From Loktanella sp. IMCC34160 (lineage in GTDB: Bacteria; Pseudomonadota; Alphaproteobacteria; Rhodobacterales; Rhodobacteraceae), in the NCBI RefSeq assembly GCF_004145845.1, contig NZ_SELP01000003.1:186001-250000 (forward strand): a stretch of DNA of 64,000 nucleotides, given 5' to 3'. Positions within the stretch are counted from its first letter, which is position 1; each line of letters opens with the position of its first letter. Shown here in pieces: positions 26,930 through 36,023 of the stretch. The notes beneath the pieces were generated by a model. It made no database searches, was not told where the DNA came from, and saw only the letters and a program-made list of their open reading frames with translations. The translations under genes and the position numbers were made by a program.

Positions 26930-27498
26930 CGTGCCTGCGCGTGGTAGCCATCGTTCGGGCGCATGTCGGTGGCCGACGCGATCCGGTTGGTCATGTTGTA
27001 GAAGGCCGCAACCGAGGCGATGTCCCAGATGTCCCGGTCGCTGAACCCGACTGCCCGCAGGGCATTCCTGTCGGTCTCGGTGATCTTTGCGCTTGCGGTG
27101 GTGATCTTTTCGGAAAACTCCAGCATCGCCGTTTGCCGCGCGTCCAGATCCGCCACCCGCCAGTTCATCACCAGCATCTCGCCCAGCTTCGGGTCGCCCG
27201 ACAGCTGCCGCACGGCTGCGCCATGCGCCGTCAGGCAGTAGTAGCATTTGTTGATCGACGAGACGCAGACCGCGATCATCTCGCGCTCCAGCTTGGTCAG
27301 GCCCGAGGCACCCAGCATCAGGTCGTTGTACATCGCCGTGAAGGCGTTCAGCTTGTCGATGTCGAAGGCGTAGGCCCGCAGCACATTCGGCACCATCCCC
27401 AGCTTGTCCTGACAAACGTCGAAATATTTCTGCGTCGCCTCGGGAAGCGGGTCCACCATCGGCAGGTTCAGGGCGGTGGGGGCGTCTGGCTGGGTCAT
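26926..27498 (-). CDS. AhpD-like peroxidase-related enzyme (carboxymuconolactone decarboxylase family)
   Basis: A 190-aa all-helical protein. The core EMIAVCVSSINKCYYCLTAHGA has the family signature E-x(n)-CxxC-x3-H, the alkylhydroperoxidase AhpD active site, where the CxxC pair and the His make up the relay. Such proteins are annotated as uncharacterised peroxidase-related enzymes. The start at 27498 (MTQPDAPTALNLP) is used because the longer upstream start adds a non-conserved head. It is coupled to the OmpA gene downstream by 4 nt and lies 4 nt after the acetyltransferase gene. Confidence 0.8.
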   Translation of the reverse strand: MTQPDAPTALNLPMVDPLPEATQKYFDVCQDKLGMVPNVLRAYAFDIDKLNAFTAMYNDLMLGASGLTKLEREMIAVCVSSINKCYYCLTAHGAAVRQLSGDPKLGEMLVMNWRVADLDARQTAMLEFSEKITTASAKITETDRNALRAVGFSDRDIWDIASVAAFYNMTNRIASATDMRPNDGYHAQAR

Positions 27499-27502
27499 GG
27501 TC

Positions 27503-28228
27503 TTACTCTGGCAGGATGCGGTAGTGATACTGTCCCACAAGCCGGAAGCCCATGGAAGCATAGAGCGCGTTTGCGCCGGAATTCGCCTGCGTCACCACCA
27601 GCGCGGTCCAGTCGGCACCTTCGGTCAACGCCCAACGTGCGATGGCCCGGATCATGTTGGCGCCCAATCCGCGCCGCCGATAGGCGTTTGACACCTCGAC
27701 CGCATGAAACATGGCAACGCCGTCGTGGATGCCCGCATAGGCCGCGCCAGCCGGGCTGTTGTCGACCCGTCCAAGGATCGTCGTCTTGGGAAAGGGCGCG
27801 CGGTCCATCACCGCCAGTCGCCCCGGCCCGATCCCGCCTTCGGCCCAGACCTCGGCCTGCGCGGCCAGCCACGGCCAGCCTTCGATGGCGGTGACGCGGG
27901 GCGGCGGCGGCTCGGCAATCTTTGTGCTTGGGGCGACCATCAGGTTAACCGGATCCTTGATCCGGTAGCCGCGGTCCTCCAGCACCTTGTCCAGCATGGT
28001 TTCCCCGGCCCGCACCATGAACAGGCAAGGCTGGCCCAGCCGCCGCATCGCCGCTTCGGCCTGGGGCAGGTCGTCGTCGGTCCAGTCGCCATCGGCGGTT
28101 GTCGCGCTGACGCGTTGGCCGCCACCAAGGCCGGTGCGAATGGTCCAGGGACCCAGACGAACCCTGGCCGCCGCCGGCCAGGTTGCTTCGGTGACAGCAT
28201 AAAGCGTCTGAACGTCGGGTTCCGTCAT
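27503..28228 (-). CDS. GNAT-family N-acetyltransferase
   Basis: A 241-aa protein with a C-terminal GNAT fold. The acetyl-CoA loop is VEVSNAYRRRGLGANMIRAIARWA (about 185-208), followed by the conserved ALVVTQANSGANALYASMGF. The first 110 residues form a second, degenerate GNAT-like or substrate domain. The substrate is unknown. It overlaps the MoCF-domain gene by ATGA and is followed after 4 nt by the AhpD-like gene, so it belongs to a five-gene minus-strand operon from 28947 to 25820. Confidence 0.75.
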   Translation of the reverse strand: MTEPDVQTLYAVTEATWPAAARVRLGPWTIRTGLGGGQRVSATTADGDWTDDDLPQAEAAMRRLGQPCLFMVRAGETMLDKVLEDRGYRIKDPVNLMVAPSTKIAEPPPPRVTAIEGWPWLAAQAEVWAEGGIGPGRLAVMDRAPFPKTTILGRVDNSPAGAAYAGIHDGVAMFHAVEVSNAYRRRGLGANMIRAIARWALTEGADWTALVVTQANSGANALYASMGFRLVGQYHYRILPE

Positions 28229-28947
28229 GCGGGGAACAGGGCCGAAAGCCGCACCATGGCCGCATCGACCCGACCGGCATCATGGCCCCGCACGACGATG
28301 TTGGACCCGTAAACGCCATCCTTCTGGAATGGGTAGGACCCGAAGGACAGATCGGCGAATTCATCGGCCAGATCGCGCAGCGGGATCGCGATATCGCCCT
28401 CGCCGCGCATCACCCGCAGGGTCTGGGACAACAGCGGCGCGCCGCCGGTCAGCGTGGGCAGGACGCTCGCCACCATTGCCTGAAACACGCTGGGCACCCC
28501 GGCCATGACGTGGACATTGCCAAGGGTGAACCCCGGCGCGGTGCTGACCGGATTGTCGATCAGCGATGCGCCGTCGGGGATCCGGGCCATGCGCAGACGC
28601 GCCTCGTTCAGCTCCTGCCCCGACCGGTCATAATGCGCCTGCAACAGGGCGCGGGCGTCATCCCGAACCCCGATATGCGCCCCAAAGGCCGCGGCGATGC
28701 AATCGGCGGTGATGTCATCATGGGTCGGACCGATCCCACCCGAGGTGAACAGGTGGTCAAACTTGGCCCTCAGGCTGTTCACGGCAGCGACAATCGCGCC
28801 CGCATCGTCACTGACGACCCGCACCTCCTTCAGGTCGATCCCGACCTTGGAAAGTTCCTGGGCAAGGTGGTGCATATTGGCGTCGCGGGTGCGGCCCGAC
28901 AGGATTTCGTCACCGATCACCAGCATCGCGGCGGTTGGGTTGGTCAT
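28225..28947 (-). CDS. MoCF-domain (molybdopterin-binding-like) protein, CinA N-terminal type
   Basis: A 240-aa protein matching the MoaB/MogA-like domain found in CinA: AAMLVIGDEILSGRTRDANMHHLA at the N-terminus and LFTSGGIGPTHDDITADCIAAAFG in the middle, with PVSTAPGFTLGNVHVMAGVPSVFQAM. It lacks the C-terminal CinA nicotinamide-deamidase domain. Similar stand-alone proteins are annotated as competence/damage-inducible protein A. Hydrolysis of ADP-ribose is a possible role for this fold. A strong AGGAGA ribosome site precedes ATG 28947. It is divergent from sfsA. Confidence 0.82.
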   Translation of the reverse strand: MTNPTAAMLVIGDEILSGRTRDANMHHLAQELSKVGIDLKEVRVVSDDAGAIVAAVNSLRAKFDHLFTSGGIGPTHDDITADCIAAAFGAHIGVRDDARALLQAHYDRSGQELNEARLRMARIPDGASLIDNPVSTAPGFTLGNVHVMAGVPSVFQAMVASVLPTLTGGAPLLSQTLRVMRGEGDIAIPLRDLADEFADLSFGSYPFQKDGVYGSNIVVRGHDAGRVDAAMVRLSALFPA

Positions 28948-28988
28948 CTGGCTTCTCCTTGATCTTGGGATCGGTATAGGGTGCGCCC

Positions 28989-29690
28989 ATGCGCTTTTCC
29001 ACACCCCTTGTGCCCGCGACACTGGTCTGCCGATACAAACGGTTTCTGGCGGATTGTACCTTGGAGGACGGCACCGAAGTGACCGCCCATTGCGCCAATC
29101 CCGGCAGCATGATGGGGCTGGCCGATCCGGGGATGCGGATCTGGCTGGAGCCGAATGACGACCCGAAGAAGAAGCTGAAATTCGGCTGGCGGCTGGTGGA
29201 TCATGGCAATGGGCATTTCACCGGGGTCGACACCTCTGTCCCGAACCGGGCGCTGAAGGCCGCGTTCGAGGCGCGGGGTGTACCCGGCCTGACCGGCTAT
29301 GAGGCCGTCCGGGCCGAGGTCAAATATGGCCAGAACAGCCGTATCGACTTTCTCCTGACCGCCAACGGTGCCGATACTTATGTCGAGGTGAAAAGCGTCA
29401 CCCTGTCGCGAACGCCCGGCCTGGCCGAGTTTCCCGACAGCGTGACGAAACGGGGGGCAAAGCATCTGGCCGAATTGGCGGATATGGTCGGGCAGGGGCA
29501 CCGCGCGGTCATGCTCTACCTTGTGCAGCGGACCGACGCCCAGCGCGTGACGCTCGCCAGCGATATCGACCCGGCCTATCGCGCAGCCTTTGACGCCGCC
29601 CGCGCGGCGGGGGTCGAGGTGCTGGCCTGCGGCACCCGGATCACCCCGGATGGCGTGTGGCTTGATGCCGCCTTGCCCTTCGTGCTCTAG
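28989..29690 (+). CDS. sfsA: SfsA-family protein (DNA/RNA nuclease SfsA)
   Basis: A 233-aa protein with the SfsA features YKRFLADCTLEDGTEVTAHCANPGSMMGL (OB-fold head) and a PD-(D/E)XK-like core with RIDFLLTANG and YVEVKSVTLSR, followed by FPDSVTKRGAKHLAELADM. E. coli SfsA was first named for sugar fermentation stimulation and later described as a nuclease. The length is usual. It is first of a plus-strand pair with map, 41 nt from the divergent MoCF gene. Confidence 0.9.
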   Translation: MRFSTPLVPATLVCRYKRFLADCTLEDGTEVTAHCANPGSMMGLADPGMRIWLEPNDDPKKKLKFGWRLVDHGNGHFTGVDTSVPNRALKAAFEARGVPGLTGYEAVRAEVKYGQNSRIDFLLTANGADTYVEVKSVTLSRTPGLAEFPDSVTKRGAKHLAELADMVGQGHRAVMLYLVQRTDAQRVTLASDIDPAYRAAFDAARAAGVEVLACGTRITPDGVWLDAALPFVL

Positions 29691-29747
29691 ATCATCTCGG
29701 CCGCATCGCTTATGTGGGCCTCGATCACGACCAGAAGGACCAAGGGT

Positions 29748-30557
29748 TTGACCAAGCACAATGGCCGACTGACCAAGGAAGGCATTCGCATTCACGACGC
29801 ATCCGACTTTGCCGGGATGCATGCCGCCGGCCGCGTTGCGGCGCAAATCCTCGACGACATCGCGGAGCATGTCTTTCCGGGTCAGAGCACGGCAGAGATC
29901 GACCGGATCATCACTGACATGGTCACCGCGCACGGCACCACCTCGGCTACGATCGGCTACAAGGGCTATCAGCACGCGTCCTGCATTTCCGTCAATCACG
30001 TGGTCTGCCACGGGATTCCGGGCGACAAGCTTCTCAAGGACGGCGATATCCTCAACATCGACGTGACGGTCATCCTTGACGGCTGGTTCGGCGACACAAG
30101 CCGGATGTATGTGGCGGGCAAGCTGTCGCGGAAATCCGAACGGCTGATCCAGGTAACCCATGATTCCCTGATGAAAGGGATCGAGGCCGCCAAGCCAGGC
30201 AATACCTTTGGCGACATTGGTCACGCGATCCAAAGCTATGTGGAAGGGCACCGGATGTCCGTCGTCCGCGACTTCTGCGGGCATGGGCTGGGCCGGGTGT
30301 TCCACGCGCCCCCGAACGTGCTGCACTATGGCCGCCCCGGCACCGGCCCGGTTCTGGAAGAAGGCATGTTCTTTACCATCGAACCCATGGTGAACCTTGG
30401 CCGCCCGGAAACCAAGGTTCTGGCCGACGACTGGACCGCCGTAACGCGCGACAAATCCCTGTCGGCGCAGTTCGAACATTCCATCGGAATTACCGCAAAC
30501 GGGGCCGAGATCTTCACCCTCTCGCCCGGCGGCAAGTTTCACCCGACCTACGGATGA
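29748..30557 (+). CDS. map: Methionine aminopeptidase, type I
   Basis: A 269-aa two-metal enzyme that removes the initiator Met. The metal ligands are visible in ILNIDVTVILDGWFGDTSRMY (two Asp), FCGHGLGRVFH (His), FFTIEPMV (Glu) and AQFEHSIGIT (Glu). I choose the TTG at 29748 because AAGGA sits 8 nt upstream and the product then begins MTKHNGRLTKEGIRIHD, like its homologues. An ATG at 29712 would add twelve residues without a ribosome site. It follows sfsA by 57 nt. Confidence 0.93.
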   Translation: MTKHNGRLTKEGIRIHDASDFAGMHAAGRVAAQILDDIAEHVFPGQSTAEIDRIITDMVTAHGTTSATIGYKGYQHASCISVNHVVCHGIPGDKLLKDGDILNIDVTVILDGWFGDTSRMYVAGKLSRKSERLIQVTHDSLMKGIEAAKPGNTFGDIGHAIQSYVEGHRMSVVRDFCGHGLGRVFHAPPNVLHYGRPGTGPVLEEGMFFTIEPMVNLGRPETKVLADDWTAVTRDKSLSAQFEHSIGITANGAEIFTLSPGGKFHPTYG

Positions 30558-30640
30558 GACGGCCCGGACGGTCCGGCACACATTGACCCGACAGGGGTTT
30601 CGTCCCTAGGGTTGACGTACCAGACCTGAAAGGATCCGCC

Positions 30641-31315
30641 ATGCGTATGCTCGGAACCCTGTGTGTCGCCGCGTTCCTGATGATCCCTGTTGGGTCGACC
30701 GCACAGGACGCCACGGTCGAGTTCAATTTGTTCAGCTACGAAGGCTTGGTCGTCTCCAAGCACTTCACATTCGATGCCGACTATACCGAGCGGTTCGGTA
30801 TTGCCGTGCCCGCCGATTTCGAGATCGACCTTCCCCAGCGCGACGACGTTGACCTGATTGCCGATGGCCAGCCCGGCGGTGGGGCCTTTGTGAAATTCAC
30901 CTATGCCACCGCTTCAGAGCCGCGCCAGTTTGTCGAAAACATGCAGATCGTGCGCGGCAGTTTCCCGGTCGATCCAAACGCCGAAAATCCCGAAATGGCC
31001 CGGCTACAATCGATGGATGCAGCCCTGCGCAACCATGCATTCCCCGCTGCGGTTCAGGGCTTTACTGATGCCCAGATTATCGGGTCGCGGGTAACCGGGA
31101 TCAACGGGATTGATGCGGTCGAACTGGTCGGAACCTATGTGGACCCGTCGATCGGCTTGATGGGCCTGCGCATCGTCGGGTTGCCCCATCCGAACCAGGC
31201 CGAAAGCTATTTCGTCGTGATCAACGTGAACCTGACGCTTGTGCCCTTGGCAGGGCCCGAAGCCTTTGCCGAAAGCCTGACAGGTCAGGCCCTAAGCAGC
31301 TTTGCCTATCGCTAG
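30641..31315 (+). CDS. Exported protein of unknown function
   Basis: A 224-aa protein with a signal peptide (MRMLGTLCVAAFLMIPVGSTAQ) and no Cys in the mature part, so probably soluble in the periplasm. I recognise no domain. Secondary features alternate short beta strands, with a Pro/Ala-rich middle (SFPVDPNAENPEMARLQ). Possible -35-like elements (TTGACC and TTGACG) occur just upstream of the start, in a gap of 83 nt that also has a small hairpin at the end of map. Its TAG stop is shared with the convergent rsmD through CTAG. Confidence 0.6.
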   Translation: MRMLGTLCVAAFLMIPVGSTAQDATVEFNLFSYEGLVVSKHFTFDADYTERFGIAVPADFEIDLPQRDDVDLIADGQPGGGAFVKFTYATASEPRQFVENMQIVRGSFPVDPNAENPEMARLQSMDAALRNHAFPAAVQGFTDAQIIGSRVTGINGIDAVELVGTYVDPSIGLMGLRIVGLPHPNQAESYFVVINVNLTLVPLAGPEAFAESLTGQALSSFAYR

Positions 31316-31869
31316 ACGACTGCCAGAAAGGTGATCCAGGTATCGCCGTAGCGGCGGGTTTCGATCAGGTCGAACCCGTCGGGGGCATGCTGCGGGCTGC
31401 TTTCTTCCCAGACGATCAGCGCGTCCCCGGAAATCCAGTCTGCCTGGACCGCCGCGTTCAGCGCCTTTTCCCCCATCCCCTTGCCATAGGGCGGGTCAAG
31501 AAACACCAACCCGCATGGCGCGGGCGCTTGCGGCAGCCTGTCGGCGGCGGTGGCCAGTAGGGTGCAATCGGCCTGCCTGCGCAGCTTGGCGATGTTGTCA
31601 CGGATCAGGCGCTGCGACACCCGCCCATTGTCGACAAAGGTCACATGGGCGGCCCCGCGCGACAGCGCCTCAAGCCCCAGCGCGCCGGTTCCAGCGAACA
31701 GATCCAGCACGCGGACACCGTCGATCGGGTCGCCAAAGCGACCCCCCAAGAGCACGTTGAACAGGCTTTCGCGGGTCCGGTCGGTCGTGGGACGCAGATG
31801 CGCGCCCGCGTCCCCCTTGCCAACCGGGGTCAGGGCGATGCCCCGGTGCTCTCCGCCGATGATCCTCAC
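31312..31869 (-). CDS. rsmD: 16S rRNA (guanine-966-N2)-methyltransferase
   Basis: A 185-aa SAM-dependent enzyme. It has RPTTDRTRESLFNVL near 27-40, motif I VLDLFAGTGALGLEALSRG (54-72) and the catalytic DPPYGKG (125-131), exactly as in RsmD. It methylates G966 of 16S rRNA in the assembled small subunit. Its ATG overlaps the stop of the upstream ferredoxin reductase-like gene by 4 nt. The 3' end meets the exported-protein gene in a CTAG. Confidence 0.93.
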   Translation of the reverse strand: MRIIGGEHRGIALTPVGKGDAGAHLRPTTDRTRESLFNVLLGGRFGDPIDGVRVLDLFAGTGALGLEALSRGAAHVTFVDNGRVSQRLIRDNIAKLRRQADCTLLATAADRLPQAPAPCGLVFLDPPYGKGMGEKALNAAVQADWISGDALIVWEESSPQHAPDGFDLIETRRYGDTWITFLAVV

Positions 31870-33077
31870 CCTTTCAGCAGGGCCTTCATATCGGTGTCGG
31901 GGTCGCAGATGACCTCGGGCGCCGGGCTTTTGCCCATTTCGATCAGGCGTTTGCCGACCATGTAGTTGCGGGGATCGTTCATCGCGTCCACCGCGATCAG
32001 TTGATCACCCGCATAGTACCAATGGGACTGGGCCCCATCTGCGCCCGCCTTCACATGGACCGCGTCATAGCCGATGTTCAAACCGGCGATCTGCAGTTTG
32101 CAGTCGTATTGATCCGACCAGAACCACGGCTTCGGAACATAGGCGACACCCTTGCCGAGCATGTTCTGGGCGACGATATCGGCCTGGTCGATGGCGTTGC
32201 CGACACTTTCCAGCCGGATCACCTGACCCTTGAAGGTCAGCGTCGCGCAGTCGCCCGCGGCCCAGATATGCGGATCGGTGGTGCGACCCTGTTCGTCGGT
32301 GACGATGCCGTTTTCCACCTTGACGCCAGCCGCTTCGGCAAGGGCGGTGGCGGGCATGATGCCCACGCCGACGATCACGAAATCCACATCCAGCGTGCTG
32401 CCGTCAGTCAGGCCGGCCGAGGTGACGCGCGTATCGCCGTTCAGCCGCTCAAGCCCCACACCTTCGCGGATGTCGACCCCATGGGCGCGGTGCATTTCAC
32501 GCACGTAGTCCGAGGTTTCCTTGGCCGCGACCCGTTGCAGAATCCGGTCTGCCATTTCCACCAGCGTCACCTTCAGGCCCTTTTTGGACGCGACCGCTGC
32601 CGCTTCCAGCCCGATATAGCCGCCACCGATGATCAACACGCGGCGGCCTTCGGCAAATTCAGGCTCCATCGCGTCCACATCCTGCAAATCGCGCACGGTA
32701 TAGACGCCGTCCAGTGTGCCGCCGATGGCGGCGGGCAGGGTGCGCGGATGCGACCCGGTGGTCAGCGCCAGTTCGTCATAGCTCATCTCGGACCCGTCCG
32801 AGAGGGTCAGTTTGCGCGCCGCAGCGTCGATATCGACCACACGGGTGTTCAGCCGCAGGGTGATGTTGTTGTCCAGATACCAGTCCAGCGGACGCAGGTA
32901 GAGCCGCTCCAGCTCCATCTCTCCCAGAAGATAGGCCTTGGACAGGGGCGGGCGCTGATAGGGGGGAACGGGTTCGGCACCGATCAGGGTGATGTCCCCA
33001 TCAAACCCCTCGGACCGCAGCTTGGCGACAAGGGTCGCTCCGGCTTGCCCGCCTCCGACGACGACAAAATGTGCCAT
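31866..33077 (-). CDS. Ferredoxin reductase-like FAD/NAD(P)-dependent oxidoreductase
   Basis: A 403-aa two-dinucleotide-binding flavoprotein of the rhodocoxin/putidaredoxin reductase type. The FAD site is HFVVVGGGQAGATL at the N-terminus, PPYQRPPLSKAYLLGE binds the flavin, the NAD(P)H site is VLIIGGGYIGLEAAA, and the second FAD motif is PHIWAAGDCA. The C-terminal domain has PWFWSDQYDCKLQIAG. Such enzymes feed electrons to a [2Fe-2S] ferredoxin of an oxygenase or P450, but none is in the window. The start at 33077 is chosen since the Rossmann motif starts there. Confidence 0.85.
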   Translation of the reverse strand: MAHFVVVGGGQAGATLVAKLRSEGFDGDITLIGAEPVPPYQRPPLSKAYLLGEMELERLYLRPLDWYLDNNITLRLNTRVVDIDAAARKLTLSDGSEMSYDELALTTGSHPRTLPAAIGGTLDGVYTVRDLQDVDAMEPEFAEGRRVLIIGGGYIGLEAAAVASKKGLKVTLVEMADRILQRVAAKETSDYVREMHRAHGVDIREGVGLERLNGDTRVTSAGLTDGSTLDVDFVIVGVGIMPATALAEAAGVKVENGIVTDEQGRTTDPHIWAAGDCATLTFKGQVIRLESVGNAIDQADIVAQNMLGKGVAYVPKPWFWSDQYDCKLQIAGLNIGYDAVHVKAGADGAQSHWYYAGDQLIAVDAMNDPRNYMVGKRLIEMGKSPAPEVICDPDTDMKALLKG

Positions 33078-33163
33078 ACCCGTTCCTTTCCCAATGGTCA
33101 GTATCCCGCCGGACCCTATATCCATGTCCGTGTTGCACGCAATTCCTTGGAGGGACGAAAAAC

Positions 33164-33649
33164 ATGACGATTACGACCGGTCAGAAACTGCCCGATGCCA
33201 CGCTGGCATTTATGGGTGACAACGGACCAGAACCGGTGGACCTGAGCGCGAAGCTTGAGGGCCGCAAGGTTATTATTTTTGGCTTGCCGGGCGCCTTCAC
33301 CCGGACCTGTTCGGCCGCGCATCTTCCCAGCTTCATGCGCACCAAGCCAGAGTTCGACAAGAAAGGCGTCGATGAAATCATCTGCGTCGCGGTCAACGAT
33401 GCCTTCGTGATGAAGGCGTGGTCGGATCAGACCGGGGCGGGCGCTGCCGGCGTCACACTTCTGGGCGATCCCGATTCCAGCTTTACCAAGGCCATCGGCA
33501 TGGAATTCAGCGCCCCCGCCATTGGCTTTTTCGACCGGTCGCAGCGCTATGCGATGCTGGTCGAGGACGGGGTGGTGACCCACCTTCAGCAGGACGCGCC
33601 CGGCGAATGCAACATCTCGACCGGGGAATCCTTCCTCGACGCGATCTGA
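33164..33649 (+). CDS. Peroxiredoxin, Prx5/AhpE-type
   Basis: A 161-aa thiol peroxidase. The peroxidatic cysteine is C49 in FGLPGAFTRTCSAAHLPSF, with the PxxxT/SxxC active site written as PGAFTRTC. NDAFVMKAWSDQTGAGAAGVTLLGDPD and the end APGECNISTGESFLDAI match type II peroxiredoxins, which use glutathione/glutaredoxin. The ATG at 33164 has GGAGGGA in front, and a longer in-frame start at 33071 has no support. It is convergent with the MscS gene, 6 nt between the ends. Confidence 0.88.
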   Translation: MTITTGQKLPDATLAFMGDNGPEPVDLSAKLEGRKVIIFGLPGAFTRTCSAAHLPSFMRTKPEFDKKGVDEIICVAVNDAFVMKAWSDQTGAGAAGVTLLGDPDSSFTKAIGMEFSAPAIGFFDRSQRYAMLVEDGVVTHLQQDAPGECNISTGESFLDAI

Positions 33650-33655
33650 CGCGGA

Positions 33656-34501
33656 TCAGGATTGCTGGATCAGGGTCTGGGTCGGGAACGGAATATCGAC
33701 CCCGGCCTTGTCCAGCGCCTCCTTTACAGCCCGTTTCATGTCGGCCTGATAGGCGAAGTAGTCACCACTTTTGCACCAGACCCGGACAAGGAAATCGACC
33801 GAGAAGTCACCCAGAGCGTTGACCTGAATGAAGGGCGCGGGGTCGGACAGGGACCGGGGGTCGGCCATGATGGTGTCGCGGATCACATCCTCGGCCGTTT
33901 TCAGGTTCGCACCGTAGGACACGCCAAACACCCATTCCGCGCGCCGTGTGTCGTAGACCGAATAGTTGATGATGGTGTTTCCCCAGACCTGTGCGTTGGG
34001 CACGATCACCTGCACATTCGCCGCCGTCGCCAGTTCGGTGTAGTTGAGCGAGATATCCTTGACCGTGCCCATCTGCCCGTTCACCTCGACGAAATCGCCC
34101 AGCTTGATTGGCCGGAATAGGATGATCATCACCCCGGCGGCAACGTTGGACAACGTCCCCTGCAACGCCAGACCAATGGCAAGACCGGCGGCACCGATCA
34201 CGGCCACGATAGACGTGGTCTGGATGCCAAAGGTATTCAGGACAAACAGCCCGGCAAAGATCAGGACGGCATAGCGGGATATGTTTCCAAGGAAATTGAA
34301 CAGCGTGGCATCAAGTTCCTTGTGCCTCTGACCAAGTGCCACGATCCGGCGGCGCAGCCACCCAGCCACGATGAACCCGGCGACAAGAATGGCAATCGCC
34401 CCGGCCACGCTGCCCAGCACGCCCATCATCACATCGAAGGTCAGCAGGTCACCGATGGTGTTGCCGTTGTAAATCTCGAAACTCAGTACCTTGTCCATCA
34501 T
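33656..34501 (-). CDS. MscS-family mechanosensitive channel
   Basis: A 281-aa three-helix channel of minimal MscS type. The pore helix is [25 protein letters not shown] (Gly/Ala zipper), followed by the beta domain [26 protein letters not shown] and [19 protein letters not shown]. It releases solutes on hypo-osmotic shock. The start is ATGATG. The first ATG, at 34501, overlaps the pterin dehydratase stop. It is the last gene of an unusual three-gene operon with a FemAB-like protein and a pterin dehydratase. Confidence 0.88.
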   Translation of the reverse strand: MMDKVLSFEIYNGNTIGDLLTFDVMMGVLGSVAGAIAILVAGFIVAGWLRRRIVALGQRHKELDATLFNFLGNISRYAVLIFAGLFVLNTFGIQTTSIVAVIGAAGLAIGLALQGTLSNVAAGVMIILFRPIKLGDFVEVNGQMGTVKDISLNYTELATAANVQVIVPNAQVWGNTIINYSVYDTRRAEWVFGVSYGANLKTAEDVIRDTIMADPRSLSDPAPFIQVNALGDFSVDFLVRVWCKSGDYFAYQADMKRAVKEALDKAGVDIPFPTQTLIQQS

Positions 34502-34797
34502 ACCCCCGCGAGGTCGTCCATTTTCCGCGCCAGCCGGAGATCCAGCTCGGTCAGCCCATTTACGTCGTGGGTGGTCAACACCACCGAGACCCGATTGTAA
34601 ACATTGCTCCATTCCGGATGGTGGTTCAGTTTCTCGGCCCAGAATGCCGCCCGGGTCATGAACCCAAATGCCTCGACGAAATTCTTGAACCGATAGGTCT
34701 TCGAAATTGCGTCGCGGTCCGTGACATGCGTCCAGCCTGCCGCCGCGAGCTCCGCAAGGGCGGGGTCCCGATCCGGGCTTTTCAACAGCTCCGTCAT
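34498..34797 (-). CDS. phhB: Pterin-4a-carbinolamine dehydratase
   Basis: A 99-aa protein of the PCD/DCoH family. The active-site signature is [17 protein letters not shown] (H59, H60), followed by [21 protein letters not shown]. It dehydrates 4a-hydroxytetrahydropterin after aromatic hydroxylases, and some forms work in molybdopterin or folate metabolism. No phenylalanine hydroxylase gene is nearby. It overlaps both neighbours by 4 nt, so all three are translated as one unit. Confidence 0.9.
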   Translation of the reverse strand: MTELLKSPDRDPALAELAAAGWTHVTDRDAISKTYRFKNFVEAFGFMTRAAFWAEKLNHHPEWSNVYNRVSVVLTTHDVNGLTELDLRLARKMDDLAGV

Positions 34798-35975
34798 TCC
34801 TGTTCCTCCACATCTACGCGCCGGAACGGGCCATAGCTGGTCAGGATCTCGATATCCTGATCGACCGCCCGGCGCTCTTCTTCCAGATAGGTTTCAACCG
34901 CGCGACGGAAACCCGGATCGGCGATCCAATGCAGGGAATGGGTCGCGACCGGCAGGTACCCCCGCGCAAGTTTGTGTTCGCCCTGCGCCCCAGCCTCGAC
35001 CCGCAGCCCATGGGCGATGGCGAAATCAATGGCCTGATAGTAGCAAAGTTCGAAATGCAGGTAGGGGTGATGTTCCGTACAGCCCCAATAGCGCCCGAAC
35101 AGCGTGTCCGCCCCGATGAAGTTCAGCGCCCCCGCGATAGGGTCCCCCTCCCGAAGGGCGAGCACCAGCAGGATGTCAGTCGCCATCGTCTCGCCGATCA
35201 GATCGAAGAACGATCGGGTCAGGTAGGGGCTGCCCCATTTGCGCGCGCCGGTGTCCTGATAGAACCGCCAGAAGGCGTCCCAATGTTCAGGCCGGATATC
35301 GGCTCCTGTCAGTTGCACGATGTCCCCACCGAACGCCTGTGCCTCGCGGCGTTCCTTGCGGATCGCCTTGCGCTTGCGGCTGGACAGTTGCGCAAGGAAA
35401 TCGTCGAAACTGCCATAGCCGGGGTTTTCGAAATGAAATTGCTGCCCGGTCCGGTGCAGAAGGCCCATTTCCCGGCCCGCCAGCGCCTCTGCCTCGGTGC
35501 AGAAGGTGACATGCAGCGATGACAGCCCGTTGTCCGCCCCGATCTTCACCGCCCCTTCAAGGATCGCCGCCATACCGGCCTGTTCATATCCGGGCCGGGT
35601 CAGGAACCGGCGGCCCGTAGCCGGGGTAAAGGGCACCGCCATTTGCAGTTTCGGGTAATACCGCCCGCCGGCCCGTTCAAAGGCATGGGCCCAGCTGTGA
35701 TCGAACACATATTCGCCCTGGCTGTGGCCCTTGGCATAAAGTGGCGCCGCGGCGATCAGGGTGTCGCCATCGTGCACGGTCAGATAGCTGGGCTGCCATC
35801 CGGTGCCGGGACCGACCGACCCGCTGTCTTCCAGCGCCTTCAGGAACCGGTAGGTGGTGAACGGGTCCACGGGGCGCGACCCGTCGGCCTCTTCCGGGCT
35901 GGCACAGGCGGTCCAGTCGCGTTCCGCGATTTCGGACAGGGTTGGGTGCATGGAAACGGTCAGGGTCGCGGTCAT
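34794..35975 (-). CDS. FemAB-like GNAT-fold protein (DUF482 family)
   Basis: A 393-aa protein of the peptidoglycan-biosynthesis/recognition (FemAB-like, DUF482) family. Landmarks are [20 protein letters not shown] in the first half, [19 protein letters not shown] before the second GNAT domain, and [35 protein letters not shown] near the end. The family is widespread in Proteobacteria, but the aminoacyl or acyl substrate is not known to me. It is first in the operon with phhB and the MscS gene, sharing 4 nt with phhB. Confidence 0.78.
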   Translation of the reverse strand: MTATLTVSMHPTLSEIAERDWTACASPEEADGSRPVDPFTTYRFLKALEDSGSVGPGTGWQPSYLTVHDGDTLIAAAPLYAKGHSQGEYVFDHSWAHAFERAGGRYYPKLQMAVPFTPATGRRFLTRPGYEQAGMAAILEGAVKIGADNGLSSLHVTFCTEAEALAGREMGLLHRTGQQFHFENPGYGSFDDFLAQLSSRKRKAIRKERREAQAFGGDIVQLTGADIRPEHWDAFWRFYQDTGARKWGSPYLTRSFFDLIGETMATDILLVLALREGDPIAGALNFIGADTLFGRYWGCTEHHPYLHFELCYYQAIDFAIAHGLRVEAGAQGEHKLARGYLPVATHSLHWIADPGFRRAVETYLEEERRAVDQDIEILTSYGPFRRVDVEEQE

Positions 35976-36023
35976 GCTGCTAAGGTGGCGGCATCGCCCG
36001 TCAGGTCAACCCCGGCCCAAGGA

